This document shows, in pieces, positions 24,213 to 32,149 of a stretch of 64,000 nucleotides of DNA (its first letter is position 1; every line of letters starts with the position of its first letter). Origin of the DNA: JAHFTY01 sp964584785 (GTDB lineage Bacteria; Acidobacteriota; Terriglobia; 20CM-2-55-15); contig CAZPBY010000044.1 of assembly GCA_964584785.1 (NCBI GenBank), positions 1 through 64,000 on the forward strand, in the 5' to 3' direction. The position numbers were made by a program, and so were the translations under genes. The notes below the pieces were generated by a model, which was not told where the DNA came from, did no database searches, and worked only from the letters and a program-made list of their open reading frames with translations.

Positions 24213-25586
24213 GTGTCGCGGGTTTGGGCCGCCATTTCAGTGCTGATCCTCTTACTGGCGTGGACGCGCACGTCGTCACTCACACCGCATCACGAACTCG
24301 GTGTACTTCCAATCGATCCTCCAACGCCGTTCGTCCGATACATGCCCGAAAAGAACTCTCGAGGCCGCGTCTTAGTTATTCACGGCCTCGATGTCAGCAA
24401 GGAGTTGATGCAGTTGCTGTGCTCTGCCGTGGCGGAGGGTGGATTCGACGTGTTCGCCTTGGATCTTCCGGGTCACGGTGACTCCACCGCCCGGTTCGAA
24501 GCAAACCGCGCCCGCAATGTGGTCGCGCAAGCCATCGATACCCTTGGCCCAATTGATGTCGCCGTCGGGCATTCTCTCGGCGGAGGTCTCTTGCTCGATG
24601 TCGCCGCGGAACGCACGATCCCCAAAATGATTCTGCTTTCGCCGGCGCCGACGCCCCTCGGTGAGATCGATTTCCGCAACACTCTGGTGGTGTCCGGCGG
24701 TTTCGACATCCCCGCTATCGATGCCTTCATTCCAAAACTCGATGGAGCGGAATGGTGGCGTGCGACGTGGGGCGCGCACGGCACAGCGCTGTTTAATCCG
24801 AAACAGGCACGCGACATGGTTCGATGGGTGGGCGGCAACTCCGACGACGTTCGGGCCGGAGAACGTTTGTTCTGGAATCTGGCGCTGCTCGTGTCTGCGA
24901 TTTCGCTGGGCGTTTCCCTCCTGCCCCGGCGGACGTGGTTTGGCGCAGATCAAGCGCTTAGCATTGAGTTGGCTTCCGCATGGTTTGTCCTGGCCGGCGT
25001 CGCAGCTGCAATAATTTTGCGCTTCGTCCCCGTCGCCGATTGGTTGCACCTTTACGCGACATCCTATCTGATCGGCTTCCTCTTTGTTATCGGCTGCCTG
25101 TTCTGCGTGACGGCCCGACTCAAGGTGCCCTACTCACTTCCCGCGGTCACGTTGACATCTGTGGTCGCCGCCGTCGCTGCGGCCGGATATGTCATCGGCG
25201 TCGTGTTGTTCGTCGGTGCGGGACACATCGCTCACAACACGCTGACGGACGGTCGATGGTGGCGATTTCCAGCGATTGCTTTGTTAAGCTTTCCGCTGTT
25301 TTATTTTGATGAAACCACGCTTCGTCGGAAGCCCGGCTGGAAAACCGCGATCACGGGCATTCTCACCCGCGCCATCCTCGGAGCCTCCGTCGTCACCGGC
25401 GCGCTGGTCCTGAGTCCGCCATCCGCGTTTCTCGCGTTGATTACTCATTTCGTGGTCTTCTTTTGGATTGCGCTCTGGTTTATGACGCATCTCGTTCACA
25501 GATCGGTCCAGGAGCCACTGGCCGCCGCAATCTTCGCATCTCTGGTTCAGGGTTGGGTGTTTGCAGCGGTGGTTGTGATCACTTAG
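24213..25586 (+). CDS. Alpha/beta hydrolase fused to a multi-spanning membrane domain
   Basis: The 457-residue protein has one N-terminal membrane segment (6-17), an alpha/beta-hydrolase domain (about 40-220) and about eight further hydrophobic segments in the C-terminal half. The nucleophile is Ser121 in AVGHSLGGG; VVSGGFDIPAIDAF and GAHGTALFNP supply likely Asp and His, so the triad seems complete. The substrate is unknown; a membrane lipid or acyl ester is a guess. Start GTG 24213 is preceded by TATAGC 9 bases upstream. It is not obviously linked to the divergent rfaE2 gene. Confidence 0.8.
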   Translation: MSRVWAAISVLILLLAWTRTSSLTPHHELGVLPIDPPTPFVRYMPEKNSRGRVLVIHGLDVSKELMQLLCSAVAEGGFDVFALDLPGHGDSTARFEANRARNVVAQAIDTLGPIDVAVGHSLGGGLLLDVAAERTIPKMILLSPAPTPLGEIDFRNTLVVSGGFDIPAIDAFIPKLDGAEWWRATWGAHGTALFNPKQARDMVRWVGGNSDDVRAGERLFWNLALLVSAISLGVSLLPRRTWFGADQALSIELASAWFVLAGVAAAIILRFVPVADWLHLYATSYLIGFLFVIGCLFCVTARLKVPYSLPAVTLTSVVAAVAAAGYVIGVVLFVGAGHIAHNTLTDGRWWRFPAIALLSFPLFYFDETTLRRKPGWKTAITGILTRAILGASVVTGALVLSPPSAFLALITHFVVFFWIALWFMTHLVHRSVQEPLAAAIFASLVQGWVFAAVVVIT

Positions 25587-25589
25587 CGA

Positions 25590-25618
25590 TTGCGCCTCAT
25601 TTCGATTCAATGTATAAA
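25590..25618 (+). promoter_or_regulatory. argC promoter
   Basis: TTGCGC (25590-25595) and TATAAA (25613-25618) are 17 bases apart. The -10 ends 11 bases before the argC ATG, so the predicted leader is only about 5 bases long. The -10 lies inside the distal ARG box. Confidence 0.5.
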
Positions 25619-25644
25619 AATGCATTGGAATGAATAATTATTCT
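25611..25644 (+). promoter_or_regulatory. Tandem ARG boxes at argC
   Basis: Two ArgR-type sites: TGTATAAAAATGCA (25611-25624, two mismatches to TGAAT-wwww-ATTCA) and TGAATAATTATTCT (25631-25644, one mismatch). They are 20 bases apart. The distal box covers the -10 and the proximal box covers codons 1-5 of argC. The ArgR gene in this window makes repression by arginine-bound ArgR likely. Confidence 0.75.
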
Positions 25645-26586
25645 GCGAAGGTAGCGATTGTCGGAGTGACTGGTTATGCCGGACGGGAGCTGGATAGGAT
25701 CCTGGGCGCGCAATCGCACATTCGTGTCTGCGGACGCTTCGCATCGACGGCCGATCCCGTTGCAGGTATCGATTCGTTTAGTCCCGACGCTCTAAGACGT
25801 TGCGGGCCGGATATCGTCGTCCTCGCGATTGAACATGATTTGTCGCTCGAAGCCGTACCCCTTCTGCTCGCGGAAGGCTACCGCGTCCTGGATATGAGCG
25901 GAGCGTACCGGTTGAAGAATCCCGACTTGTACCCGCAATGGTACGGATTCACCCACACATCGCCCGAGTTGCTCGAGACCGCCGTTTACGGCTTGCCCGA
26001 ATTCTTTTCGAAGGAAATCGCAGGGGCGAGACTCGTGGCAAATCCCGGCTGCTACGCAACCGCGGCGATTCTGCCGTTGTTGCCGGTCTACAGGGCGGAT
26101 GCCATTGCTCCGGACAGCAGCGTCGTCGTGGACGGAAAGTCTGGAGTGTCGGGTGCGGGCCGCAAACCGAGACTCGATACGCACTTTTGTGAAGTCAGCG
26201 AAAACATCCGCGCGTATGGTGTGTTGCAACACCGGCACACTCCGGAGATGGTTTCGTGGCTGCCCGGTTCGACCTTCGACCGCTTTGTGTTCACACCTCA
26301 TCTTATTCCGATAAACAGAGGGATCTTGAGTACGATCGTCATCCGTCATCGGGATCGGGCTGTTGTATCGGCGATTTTGGCGGACACGTACGCGGGCTCC
26401 GAGTACGTTAAGGTGTTTTTGAATTCCGCCCCCAGTGTTCAGGATGTTGTGCGGACGAATTTCTGCCACATCGGTGTCACATCGCGCGGTGACACGACAG
26501 TGCTGGTGTCGGCGATCGACAATCTCGTTAAGGGTGCCGCCGGGCAGGCGGCGCAGAATCTAAACCTCATGATTGGACGCTCATGA
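25630..26586 (+). CDS. argC: N-acetyl-gamma-glutamyl-phosphate reductase
   Basis: ArgC reduces N-acetylglutamyl phosphate to the semialdehyde with NADPH. The 318-residue protein has the NADP loop VGVTGYAGREL, catalytic Cys141 in NPGCYATAAILPL, and the His-bearing LQHRHTPEM. The start is fixed by the promoter/ARG-box layout and gives the N-terminus MNNYS. It is first of argC-argB-argA, each overlapping the next by 4 bases. Confidence 0.95.
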   Translation: MNNYSAKVAIVGVTGYAGRELDRILGAQSHIRVCGRFASTADPVAGIDSFSPDALRRCGPDIVVLAIEHDLSLEAVPLLLAEGYRVLDMSGAYRLKNPDLYPQWYGFTHTSPELLETAVYGLPEFFSKEIAGARLVANPGCYATAAILPLLPVYRADAIAPDSSVVVDGKSGVSGAGRKPRLDTHFCEVSENIRAYGVLQHRHTPEMVSWLPGSTFDRFVFTPHLIPINRGILSTIVIRHRDRAVVSAILADTYAGSEYVKVFLNSAPSVQDVVRTNFCHIGVTSRGDTTVLVSAIDNLVKGAAGQAAQNLNLMIGRS

Positions 26587-27272
26587 AAACAGTCATCAAA
26601 ATCGGCGGCGCGTGGCTGGCAGAGCCTGCGCGAATTATCGACATCGTTCGCAGCAGTCTCAACAGCCCGACCGTCATCGTGCATGGGGGAGGACTTCAAA
26701 TCACTCGAATGCTCGAACGGTCGAACAAGCCGTCAAGATTCGTCGACGGACTTCGCGTGACCGACGAGTCTACACTTCAAGCGGTCCGGCTCGCCCTGGT
26801 CGGTGAGGTTCACACGGAACTCATACAGACGCTTCAAGCTGCGGGGCTACCGGTCGTCGGCGCATTTGGCGCGGTTCGCGCTCAAAAGAAAGATGGTCCG
26901 TGGGGATTCGTCGGTTCTCACGTTGAGGCGGATGCGGAACTGCTCGGATCACTTCTTGCGATTCGCCGGATTCCCGTGATTCCGACGCTGGCCATCGGTC
27001 CAGGCTCGGCATTGAACGTCAACGGTGATGAAACGGCGGCCGCCGTCGCAATTGCCATACGTGCGAATCGACTCACGTTTATGACTGACGTCGCGGGTGT
27101 GAAGGATCAGGCGGGAGCGGTCATCAGTCGCGTATCCAACGTCGACGAGCTGCTCACCGCATCGTACGTATCTGGCGGGATGCTTCCCAAATTGCGCGCC
27201 GTGAGATCTGCTTTGACGGCCGGAGTGCGAATCGTCGAAGTCGGCCGGACCGTTTTCGAGGCCGCATCATGA
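26583..27272 (+). CDS. argB: Acetylglutamate kinase (short form)
   Basis: ArgB phosphorylates N-acetylglutamate. The 229-residue amino-acid-kinase protein has KIGGAWL, VIVHGGGLQI, RFVDGLRVTD and LNVNGDETAAAVA. It is shorter than the usual 258-300 residues; it lacks the N-terminal helix that makes arginine-sensitive hexamers, so feedback inhibition of this enzyme is not expected. Position between argC and the acetyltransferase supports the call. Confidence 0.9.
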   Translation: MKTVIKIGGAWLAEPARIIDIVRSSLNSPTVIVHGGGLQITRMLERSNKPSRFVDGLRVTDESTLQAVRLALVGEVHTELIQTLQAAGLPVVGAFGAVRAQKKDGPWGFVGSHVEADAELLGSLLAIRRIPVIPTLAIGPGSALNVNGDETAAAVAIAIRANRLTFMTDVAGVKDQAGAVISRVSNVDELLTASYVSGGMLPKLRAVRSALTAGVRIVEVGRTVFEAAS

Positions 27273-27721
27273 GAATCCGGCCCGCAATCGAATCGGACGT
27301 TGATGCAATGTCGCGGATGATTGGCTACTACGCTTCTCAAGGGGTCATGCTGCCGCGCTCGAAGGCGAGTTTGACGGCGGCATTGTCCCATTACGTCGTC
27401 GCCGACCTCGATGGAAGCGTTGTGGGATGCGGCGGGTTGCAACCGTACACATCGAGCGTCGCCGAGATTTACGGACTCGCGACGGACTCCGGTCAATGTC
27501 CTCGCGGCACGGGAAGCGCGCTTGTGGAGGCACTGCTCGATCATGCGCGACGCGAGAATCTTTCCCGCGTCTTCGCACTGACCCTGGTTCCCGGGTTCTT
27601 TCAGAAACTCGGATTTCATGAGGTTCCGCACGACGAATTGCCAATGAAGGTCTGGAAGGATTGCGTCGCGTGTCCAAAATTCGGCAATTGTGACGAAACT
27701 GCGATGGTGCTGGACCTCTAA
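27269..27721 (+). CDS. Stand-alone GNAT N-acetylglutamate synthase
   Basis: The 150-residue GNAT protein contains LATDSGQCPRGTGSALVEAL (acetyl-CoA loop region) and the diagnostic C-terminal DELPMKVWKDCVACPKF, found in short N-acetylglutamate synthases without the kinase-like domain. It makes N-acetylglutamate, the first intermediate of the pathway. The last gene of the argC-argB run, it overlaps argB by 4 bases and meets convergent argH with a 4-base overlap. Confidence 0.88.
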   Translation: MRIRPAIESDVDAMSRMIGYYASQGVMLPRSKASLTAALSHYVVADLDGSVVGCGGLQPYTSSVAEIYGLATDSGQCPRGTGSALVEALLDHARRENLSRVFALTLVPGFFQKLGFHEVPHDELPMKVWKDCVACPKFGNCDETAMVLDL

Positions 27722-29055
27722 CGCGTTCCGCTATTCGACAGCGCCGCGCCGGTACCGCCGATCAACGCTTTCCGAGCGACAATTCTTTCCGGCGCAAGAT
27801 AGTCCGGCGGAAGATCGGCAAAAAACGGCGAGAACTCGCGAAGGTCAATTTCGTCCAACTGCTTCCCCTGATCCAGGGCCGACCGGACTGCGCGAGCGAC
27901 GATCTCATGTGATGCGCGGAACGGCACTCCCTTCGTCACAAGGAAGTCCGCAAGATCCGTTGCACCCATGAATGAATCCGCGGCAGCTTTCATCATCCGC
28001 GCGGTCTTCAACTCAACGGTTTGAATCGTGAATCGCAAAACCGTCATCGAGAGTCGCACGTTTTCAAAAGCCGAAAGCAGCGCCACTTTGTCTTCCTGGA
28101 GATCCTTGTTGTATCCGGTCGGCAATCCCTTCATCAAGGAAAGGAATCCGGACAGGACACCAGCCACAACCGCAGCTTTCGCCCGGATTAATTCCAACCC
28201 GTCGGGGTTCTTCTTTTGGGGCATCAGGCTGCTTCCCGTAGTGACCTTTTCGGAGAGCTCGAGAAAACCGAATTCGTCCGAGGAATAGAGGATCCAATCC
28301 TCAGCAAGGCGGCTCGCGTGGGTCATTAATAGCGCCACATTGGAAAGAAACTCGACAACGAAATCGCGGTCGCATGTGGCGTCCAGGCTGTTGGCGGAAA
28401 TCCGCGCGAATCCCAGTTCGCGCGCGACGGCTTCACGGTCGAGCGGGAAATTCGAACCTGCCACAGCACCGGATCCCAATGGAAGAACGTCAACCCGGCC
28501 GGCGGCTTCCATAAGGCGTTCGCGATCGCGGGCAAACATCTCTACAAACGCCCTGCAGTAGTGACTCCAACGGATCGGCTGCGCGCGGCGAAGATGGGTG
28601 TATGCCGGGATCAGAGCGGCGGCGTGTTTGTTCGCCGACTCGACCAGCGCGTGCTGCACGGCTTCGATATCGGCGACCAGCAGCCCGATCGCTTTTTTGA
28701 CGAACAAACGGAAGTCAGTGGCCACCTGATCGTTTCGGCTTCTGCCGGTATGGAGCTTCTGGCCTGCAGCGCCGATCTTTTGAGTCAGCGTGGCCTCGAC
28801 GAATGTGTGGACATCCTCGTAGGGCATCGCTTTGACCTGATCCGGTGTGTATTCCAGAAGAATCTCTTCCAGACCCTTATCAATGCTTTGCCATTCCGCC
28901 TGCGTCAGAATGCCGCAGTTGAGCAGCGCGCGTGCGTGAGCGCGGCTGGCGCGGATATCCACATCGAGCAGGACGGCATCGACGCCCAGAGACCGGTTCA
29001 TTTTTTCGAAAACCGGCTCCGGTTGTTCGTCAAACCGTCCTTGCCACAGCTTCAT
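27718..29055 (-). CDS. argH: Argininosuccinate lyase
   Basis: ArgH splits argininosuccinate into arginine and fumarate. The 445-residue protein has KLWQGRFDEQPEP at the start, THLRRAQPIRWSHY, and the fumarase-superfamily signature GSSLMPQKKNPDGLE with the catalytic Ser. Length is normal. It is the last gene of argF-argG-argH and overlaps the end of argG by 26 bases. Confidence 0.96.
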   Translation of the reverse strand: MKLWQGRFDEQPEPVFEKMNRSLGVDAVLLDVDIRASRAHARALLNCGILTQAEWQSIDKGLEEILLEYTPDQVKAMPYEDVHTFVEATLTQKIGAAGQKLHTGRSRNDQVATDFRLFVKKAIGLLVADIEAVQHALVESANKHAAALIPAYTHLRRAQPIRWSHYCRAFVEMFARDRERLMEAAGRVDVLPLGSGAVAGSNFPLDREAVARELGFARISANSLDATCDRDFVVEFLSNVALLMTHASRLAEDWILYSSDEFGFLELSEKVTTGSSLMPQKKNPDGLELIRAKAAVVAGVLSGFLSLMKGLPTGYNKDLQEDKVALLSAFENVRLSMTVLRFTIQTVELKTARMMKAAADSFMGATDLADFLVTKGVPFRASHEIVARAVRSALDQGKQLDEIDLREFSPFFADLPPDYLAPERIVARKALIGGTGAALSNSGTR

Positions 29056-30283
29056 AAGATCCTGACGTTGGCTCTGAAGGCGATTTCGCCGTCAGTCGCG
29101 AACGTACGGCGGCGGGCAAGCCGAGCAGGTTGATAAAGCCTTCGGCGTCGTGGTGATTGTAATTTCCGGTATCGAATGAGGCGATGTCCTGCCGGTAAAG
29201 ACTGTACGGCGATTTGCGGCTCGCCACCATCATCGTTCCCTTGTACAGTCGCAGCGTGACCGAACCCGTCACGGTCTCCTGCGTCTTTTCGAAAAATGCA
29301 TCGAGGGCCTCTCGCAGCGGCGTGTACCAGTGACCTTCATACACCAGTTGCGAATAGGTGATTGCAAGGATGTCCTTCTGCTGGCGAGTTTGACGATCGA
29401 GACACAGGGATTCGAGTTCGCGGTGAGCCGTCATCAACAGAGTGCCGCCGGGAGTCTCGTAGACACCTCGCGACTTCATACCGACGACGCGGTTCTCCAC
29501 AAGGTCAACTCTGCCGATTCCATTTGTTCCTCCGATTTCATTGAGGTCCTCGATTAGTTGGACCGGAGGAATCGAACAGCCATTCAAGCCGACCGGCGCG
29601 CCGCGATCAAAGTCGATCGTGATTTCACTTTGACCCTCGGGGCATGCGCGCGGATCCAAGGTGAGCATGAACAGGTCACGCGGCGGCGCCTCGGCGGGAT
29701 CTTCGAGGATTCCGCCTTCGTGACTGAGATGCCAGATGTTGCTATCGCGGCTGTAAATCTTTTCGCTCGTCGCCGAGATTGGGATGTTTCGCGCTTTGGC
29801 ATAAGCAATCGCGTCATGCCGCGAACGAATATCCCACTCACGCCAGGGCGCGACGATCTTGAGCTGGGGGGCAAACGCCTTGTAGGTTAATTCGAATCGA
29901 ACCTGATCGTTTCCTTTGCCGGTACAGCCGTGAGCCACCGCATCCGCACCCTCGGATAAAGCGATTTCAACCTGCCGGCGGGCCAATAGAGGACGCGCGA
30001 TGGAAGTGCCCAGCAGATACGTGCCTTCATAGCGCGCCCCGGATTTGACGAGCGGCCACAGGAAGTCCGTCACAAACTCCTGACGAAGATCCTCAACATA
30101 GACTTTGGAGGCACCGGTTTTTAGGGCTTTTTCCTCGAGACCGTTCAGTTCGTCGTCCTGGCCGATGTTACCGGCCATTGCGATGATTTCACATCCATAG
30201 TTTTCCTTGAGCCAGGGAATGATGATCGATGTGTCCAGTCCGCCGGAGTACGCCAGCACGACCTTCTTGATCTGTTGCTTCAT
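29030..30283 (-). CDS. argG: Argininosuccinate synthase
   Basis: ArgG joins citrulline and aspartate with ATP. The 417-residue protein starts MKQQIKKVVLAYSGGLDTS with the PP-loop, and has GCTGKGNDQVRFE and DRGAPVGLNG. ATG 30283 is the only start that gives the standard N-terminus. The upstream argF runs 95 bases into this gene in another frame, so argG translation starts while argF is still being read. Confidence 0.96.
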   Translation of the reverse strand: MKQQIKKVVLAYSGGLDTSIIIPWLKENYGCEIIAMAGNIGQDDELNGLEEKALKTGASKVYVEDLRQEFVTDFLWPLVKSGARYEGTYLLGTSIARPLLARRQVEIALSEGADAVAHGCTGKGNDQVRFELTYKAFAPQLKIVAPWREWDIRSRHDAIAYAKARNIPISATSEKIYSRDSNIWHLSHEGGILEDPAEAPPRDLFMLTLDPRACPEGQSEITIDFDRGAPVGLNGCSIPPVQLIEDLNEIGGTNGIGRVDLVENRVVGMKSRGVYETPGGTLLMTAHRELESLCLDRQTRQQKDILAITYSQLVYEGHWYTPLREALDAFFEKTQETVTGSVTLRLYKGTMMVASRKSPYSLYRQDIASFDTGNYNHHDAEGFINLLGLPAAVRSRLTAKSPSEPTSGSYEAVARTV

Positions 30284-31160
30284 TACGACGCTCCAATAAA
30301 AAAGTCAGTATTGCCATCTCTGCGGGCAGCCGGTTGGCAGCCTGCTGAAAAACGAGAGATCGACCGGAGTCGATAACGGAGTCCGTTACTTCCAGGCCGC
30401 GGTGTGCGGGCAAGCAGTGCATGAACAGAGTCGGCTTTCCGGTTTTCGCGAGCAATTCGTCGTTGACCTGATACGGGCTGAAGACGGCGAGACGCTCGTC
30501 GTACTCCTGTTCCTGCCCCATGCTGGTCCAAACGTCCGTGTAGATGACGTCGGCGCCTGCAACTTTTGCAATGTCGGAAGACCAATCCACAAACTCGGTT
30601 TCCTGCGGTCCGTACCCGATCGGACACACCGCACGAAATTGAAGACCGACAAACGCGCAGGCTTTCGAGAGCGATCGGGCGACGTTGTTCCAGTCCCCGA
30701 CGTAAACCAGAAGGCGATCTGTGAAAGTGTCCCAGAGATCGCTCAAAGTCACGATGTCTGCCAATGCCTGGCACGGATGTTCGTGGTCACTCAAGGCATT
30801 GACGACGGGCACGGCTGAAAATTGCGCCAGCTCTTCGAGCGACTGGTGCGAGAAGACGCGCGCGACGATGCCGTCTACCCAGAGCGAAAGATTTCTCGCC
30901 ATATCCGGTATCGATTCACGTTCTCCAAGCCGGCATTCGTCCAGCAAGACCGGCCAGCCGCCCAGGCGCCGCACGGCGACTTCGAACGTGACTCGGGTTC
31001 GCAACGACGGCTTTTCGAAGATCAACACAATCGTTTTACCATCGAGCGTTTGTGGTGACGGCGACCAGCGCAGCTGCCGCGACAACGCGATGGCGGCAGC
31101 GAATTCGGTTGGTGTGAAATCCGAAATGCCCAACAGACGCGGGGTTGAATATGTATTCAT
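30189..31160 (-). CDS. argF: Ornithine carbamoyltransferase
   Basis: ArgF makes citrulline from ornithine and carbamoyl phosphate. The 323-residue protein has the carbamoyl-phosphate loop EKPSLRTRVTFE (SLRTR in place of the more common STRTR), HPCQALADI, DVWTSMGQE and MHCLPAHRG. A typical enzyme would end near FLLERR; here the frame continues about 28 residues (NEATDQEG to GKLWM) into argG. The start ATG lies beside the proximal ARG box and gives the N-terminus MNTYS, closely like ArgC. Confidence 0.95.
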   Translation of the reverse strand: MNTYSTPRLLGISDFTPTEFAAAIALSRQLRWSPSPQTLDGKTIVLIFEKPSLRTRVTFEVAVRRLGGWPVLLDECRLGERESIPDMARNLSLWVDGIVARVFSHQSLEELAQFSAVPVVNALSDHEHPCQALADIVTLSDLWDTFTDRLLVYVGDWNNVARSLSKACAFVGLQFRAVCPIGYGPQETEFVDWSSDIAKVAGADVIYTDVWTSMGQEQEYDERLAVFSPYQVNDELLAKTGKPTLFMHCLPAHRGLEVTDSVIDSGRSLVFQQAANRLPAEMAILTFLLERRNEATDQEGRAGVLRRTGHIDHHSLAQGKLWM

Positions 31161-31179
31161 AATTCTGAATAACTATGCA
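31146..31179 (-). promoter_or_regulatory. Tandem ARG boxes at argF, shared with divergent argR
   Basis: Read on the minus strand: TGCATAGTTATTCA (31179-31166, two mismatches) and TGAATACATATTCA (31159-31146, a full match to TGAAT-wwww-ATTCA allowing C at one w). Centres are 20 bases apart, as at argC. The proximal box covers codons 1-5 of argF and the distal box its -10. argR starts 48 bases away on the other strand, so autoregulation is possible. Confidence 0.8.
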
Positions 31180-31201
31180 CCAGGAGCCGAAACTCCGTCA
31201 A
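31172..31201 (-). promoter_or_regulatory. argF promoter
   Basis: On the minus strand TTGACG (31201-31196) and CATAGT (31177-31172) are 18 bases apart. The -10 ends 11 bases before the argF ATG, the same distance as at argC, giving a leader of only a few bases. Confidence 0.45.
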
Positions 31202-31210
31202 TTGCTTTGT

Positions 31211-31216
31211 TATAAT
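31211..31216 (+). promoter_or_regulatory. -10 element of argR
   Basis: A perfect TATAAT ends 10 bases before the argR ATG. No good -35 is visible at 16-18 bases. A near-leaderless transcript is implied. Confidence 0.5.
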
Positions 31217-31226
31217 TCGCTCCGCC

Positions 31227-31664
31227 ATGAAGCGAGTCCGGCAGAAAGCGATACTCGACCTGGTTCGAACGGGCAGCGTGGCGAGCCAGGAAGATCTCAT
31301 GCATGGCCTGCGGTCGCGGCAGATTGAGGTATCGCAATCCACTCTTTCACGCGACATTCAGGAATTAGGCCTCGGAAAGGCCGGCGGCGTGTATGTGGTC
31401 GTTGACGGGGAACCGCACCGCGCTTCCAACGAGTCGTTGCAGCGGATTCTGAAGGAATTCGTCACAGCCATCGATGCCACCGACAATCTCGTGATCATTA
31501 AGACGGGGTCGGGGCACGCTTCCACGGTTTCGCAAGCGCTGGACGATGCCGAGATGCCCGAATCGGTCGGCAGCATCGCGGGCGATAACACGATCTTTAT
31601 TGCCGTACGCACGGCAAGAGACGCGCGACACCTGGAAAAACGGTTGCGCGACTTACTGGCGTAG
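31227..31664 (+). CDS. argR: Arginine repressor ArgR
   Basis: ArgR binds ARG boxes when loaded with arginine. The 145-residue protein has the winged-helix N-domain (ILDLVRTGSVASQEDL and VSQSTLSRDIQELGL) and the C-terminal hexamerisation/arginine domain with GSGHASTVSQALDD and SIAGDNTIFIAVRT. It is divergent from argF with the ARG boxes between them. Its last 12 bases overlap convergent folK. Confidence 0.95.
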   Translation: MKRVRQKAILDLVRTGSVASQEDLMHGLRSRQIEVSQSTLSRDIQELGLGKAGGVYVVVDGEPHRASNESLQRILKEFVTAIDATDNLVIIKTGSGHASTVSQALDDAEMPESVGSIAGDNTIFIAVRTARDARHLEKRLRDLLA

Positions 31665-32135
31665 TCGCACTTCGGCTGTATCGAGACACGACTCGAGCAA
31701 TTCCGAAATCGTGCGTCCGGTTTCCGGATCGACCCGGCCGGGCGCGATTTCGGCCAACGGGACGAGGACGAACTTCCGCTGCGAATAACGAGGATGCGGA
31801 ATCGTCAGGTTCGGCTCATGAATGATGCGGTCGTCGTAAAACAAAATGTCGATGTCGAGACTGCGAGCGGATTTCTCAGCGGTTCGGACACGCTTGTTCT
31901 GGAGTTCAATATCCAGACAGGCAGTCAACAGTTCACGGGGCGAAAGACCGGTGGTCGCCTCAACAACCGTGTTCAGAAACCACGGCTGTCCGGAAACCTC
32001 CTTCGGTTCGGTTTCGTACACCGACGCGACGCGCCGAACATCAATCCGGTGTTGCGCTAACCCTTCGATGCCTTTTTTCAGATACAATTCGCGGTCGCCC
32101 AGATTGGAGCCGAGCGAGAGAAACGTGACCGCCAT
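31653..32135 (-). CDS. folK: 2-amino-4-hydroxy-6-hydroxymethyldihydropteridine pyrophosphokinase
   Basis: FolK pyrophosphorylates 6-hydroxymethyl-dihydropterin for folate synthesis. The 160-residue protein has LSLGSNLGDRE, SVYETEPKEVSGQPWFLN and the signature RSLDIDILFYDD. I chose ATG 32135 (MAVTFLSLGSN) over one 13 residues upstream, as family members begin right at the first strand. It is divergent from rfbC by 14 bases. Confidence 0.94.
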   Translation of the reverse strand: MAVTFLSLGSNLGDRELYLKKGIEGLAQHRIDVRRVASVYETEPKEVSGQPWFLNTVVEATTGLSPRELLTACLDIELQNKRVRTAEKSARSLDIDILFYDDRIIHEPNLTIPHPRYSQRKFVLVPLAEIAPGRVDPETGRTISELLESCLDTAEVRLRQ

Positions 32136-32149
32136 GCCTGGATTATGAA

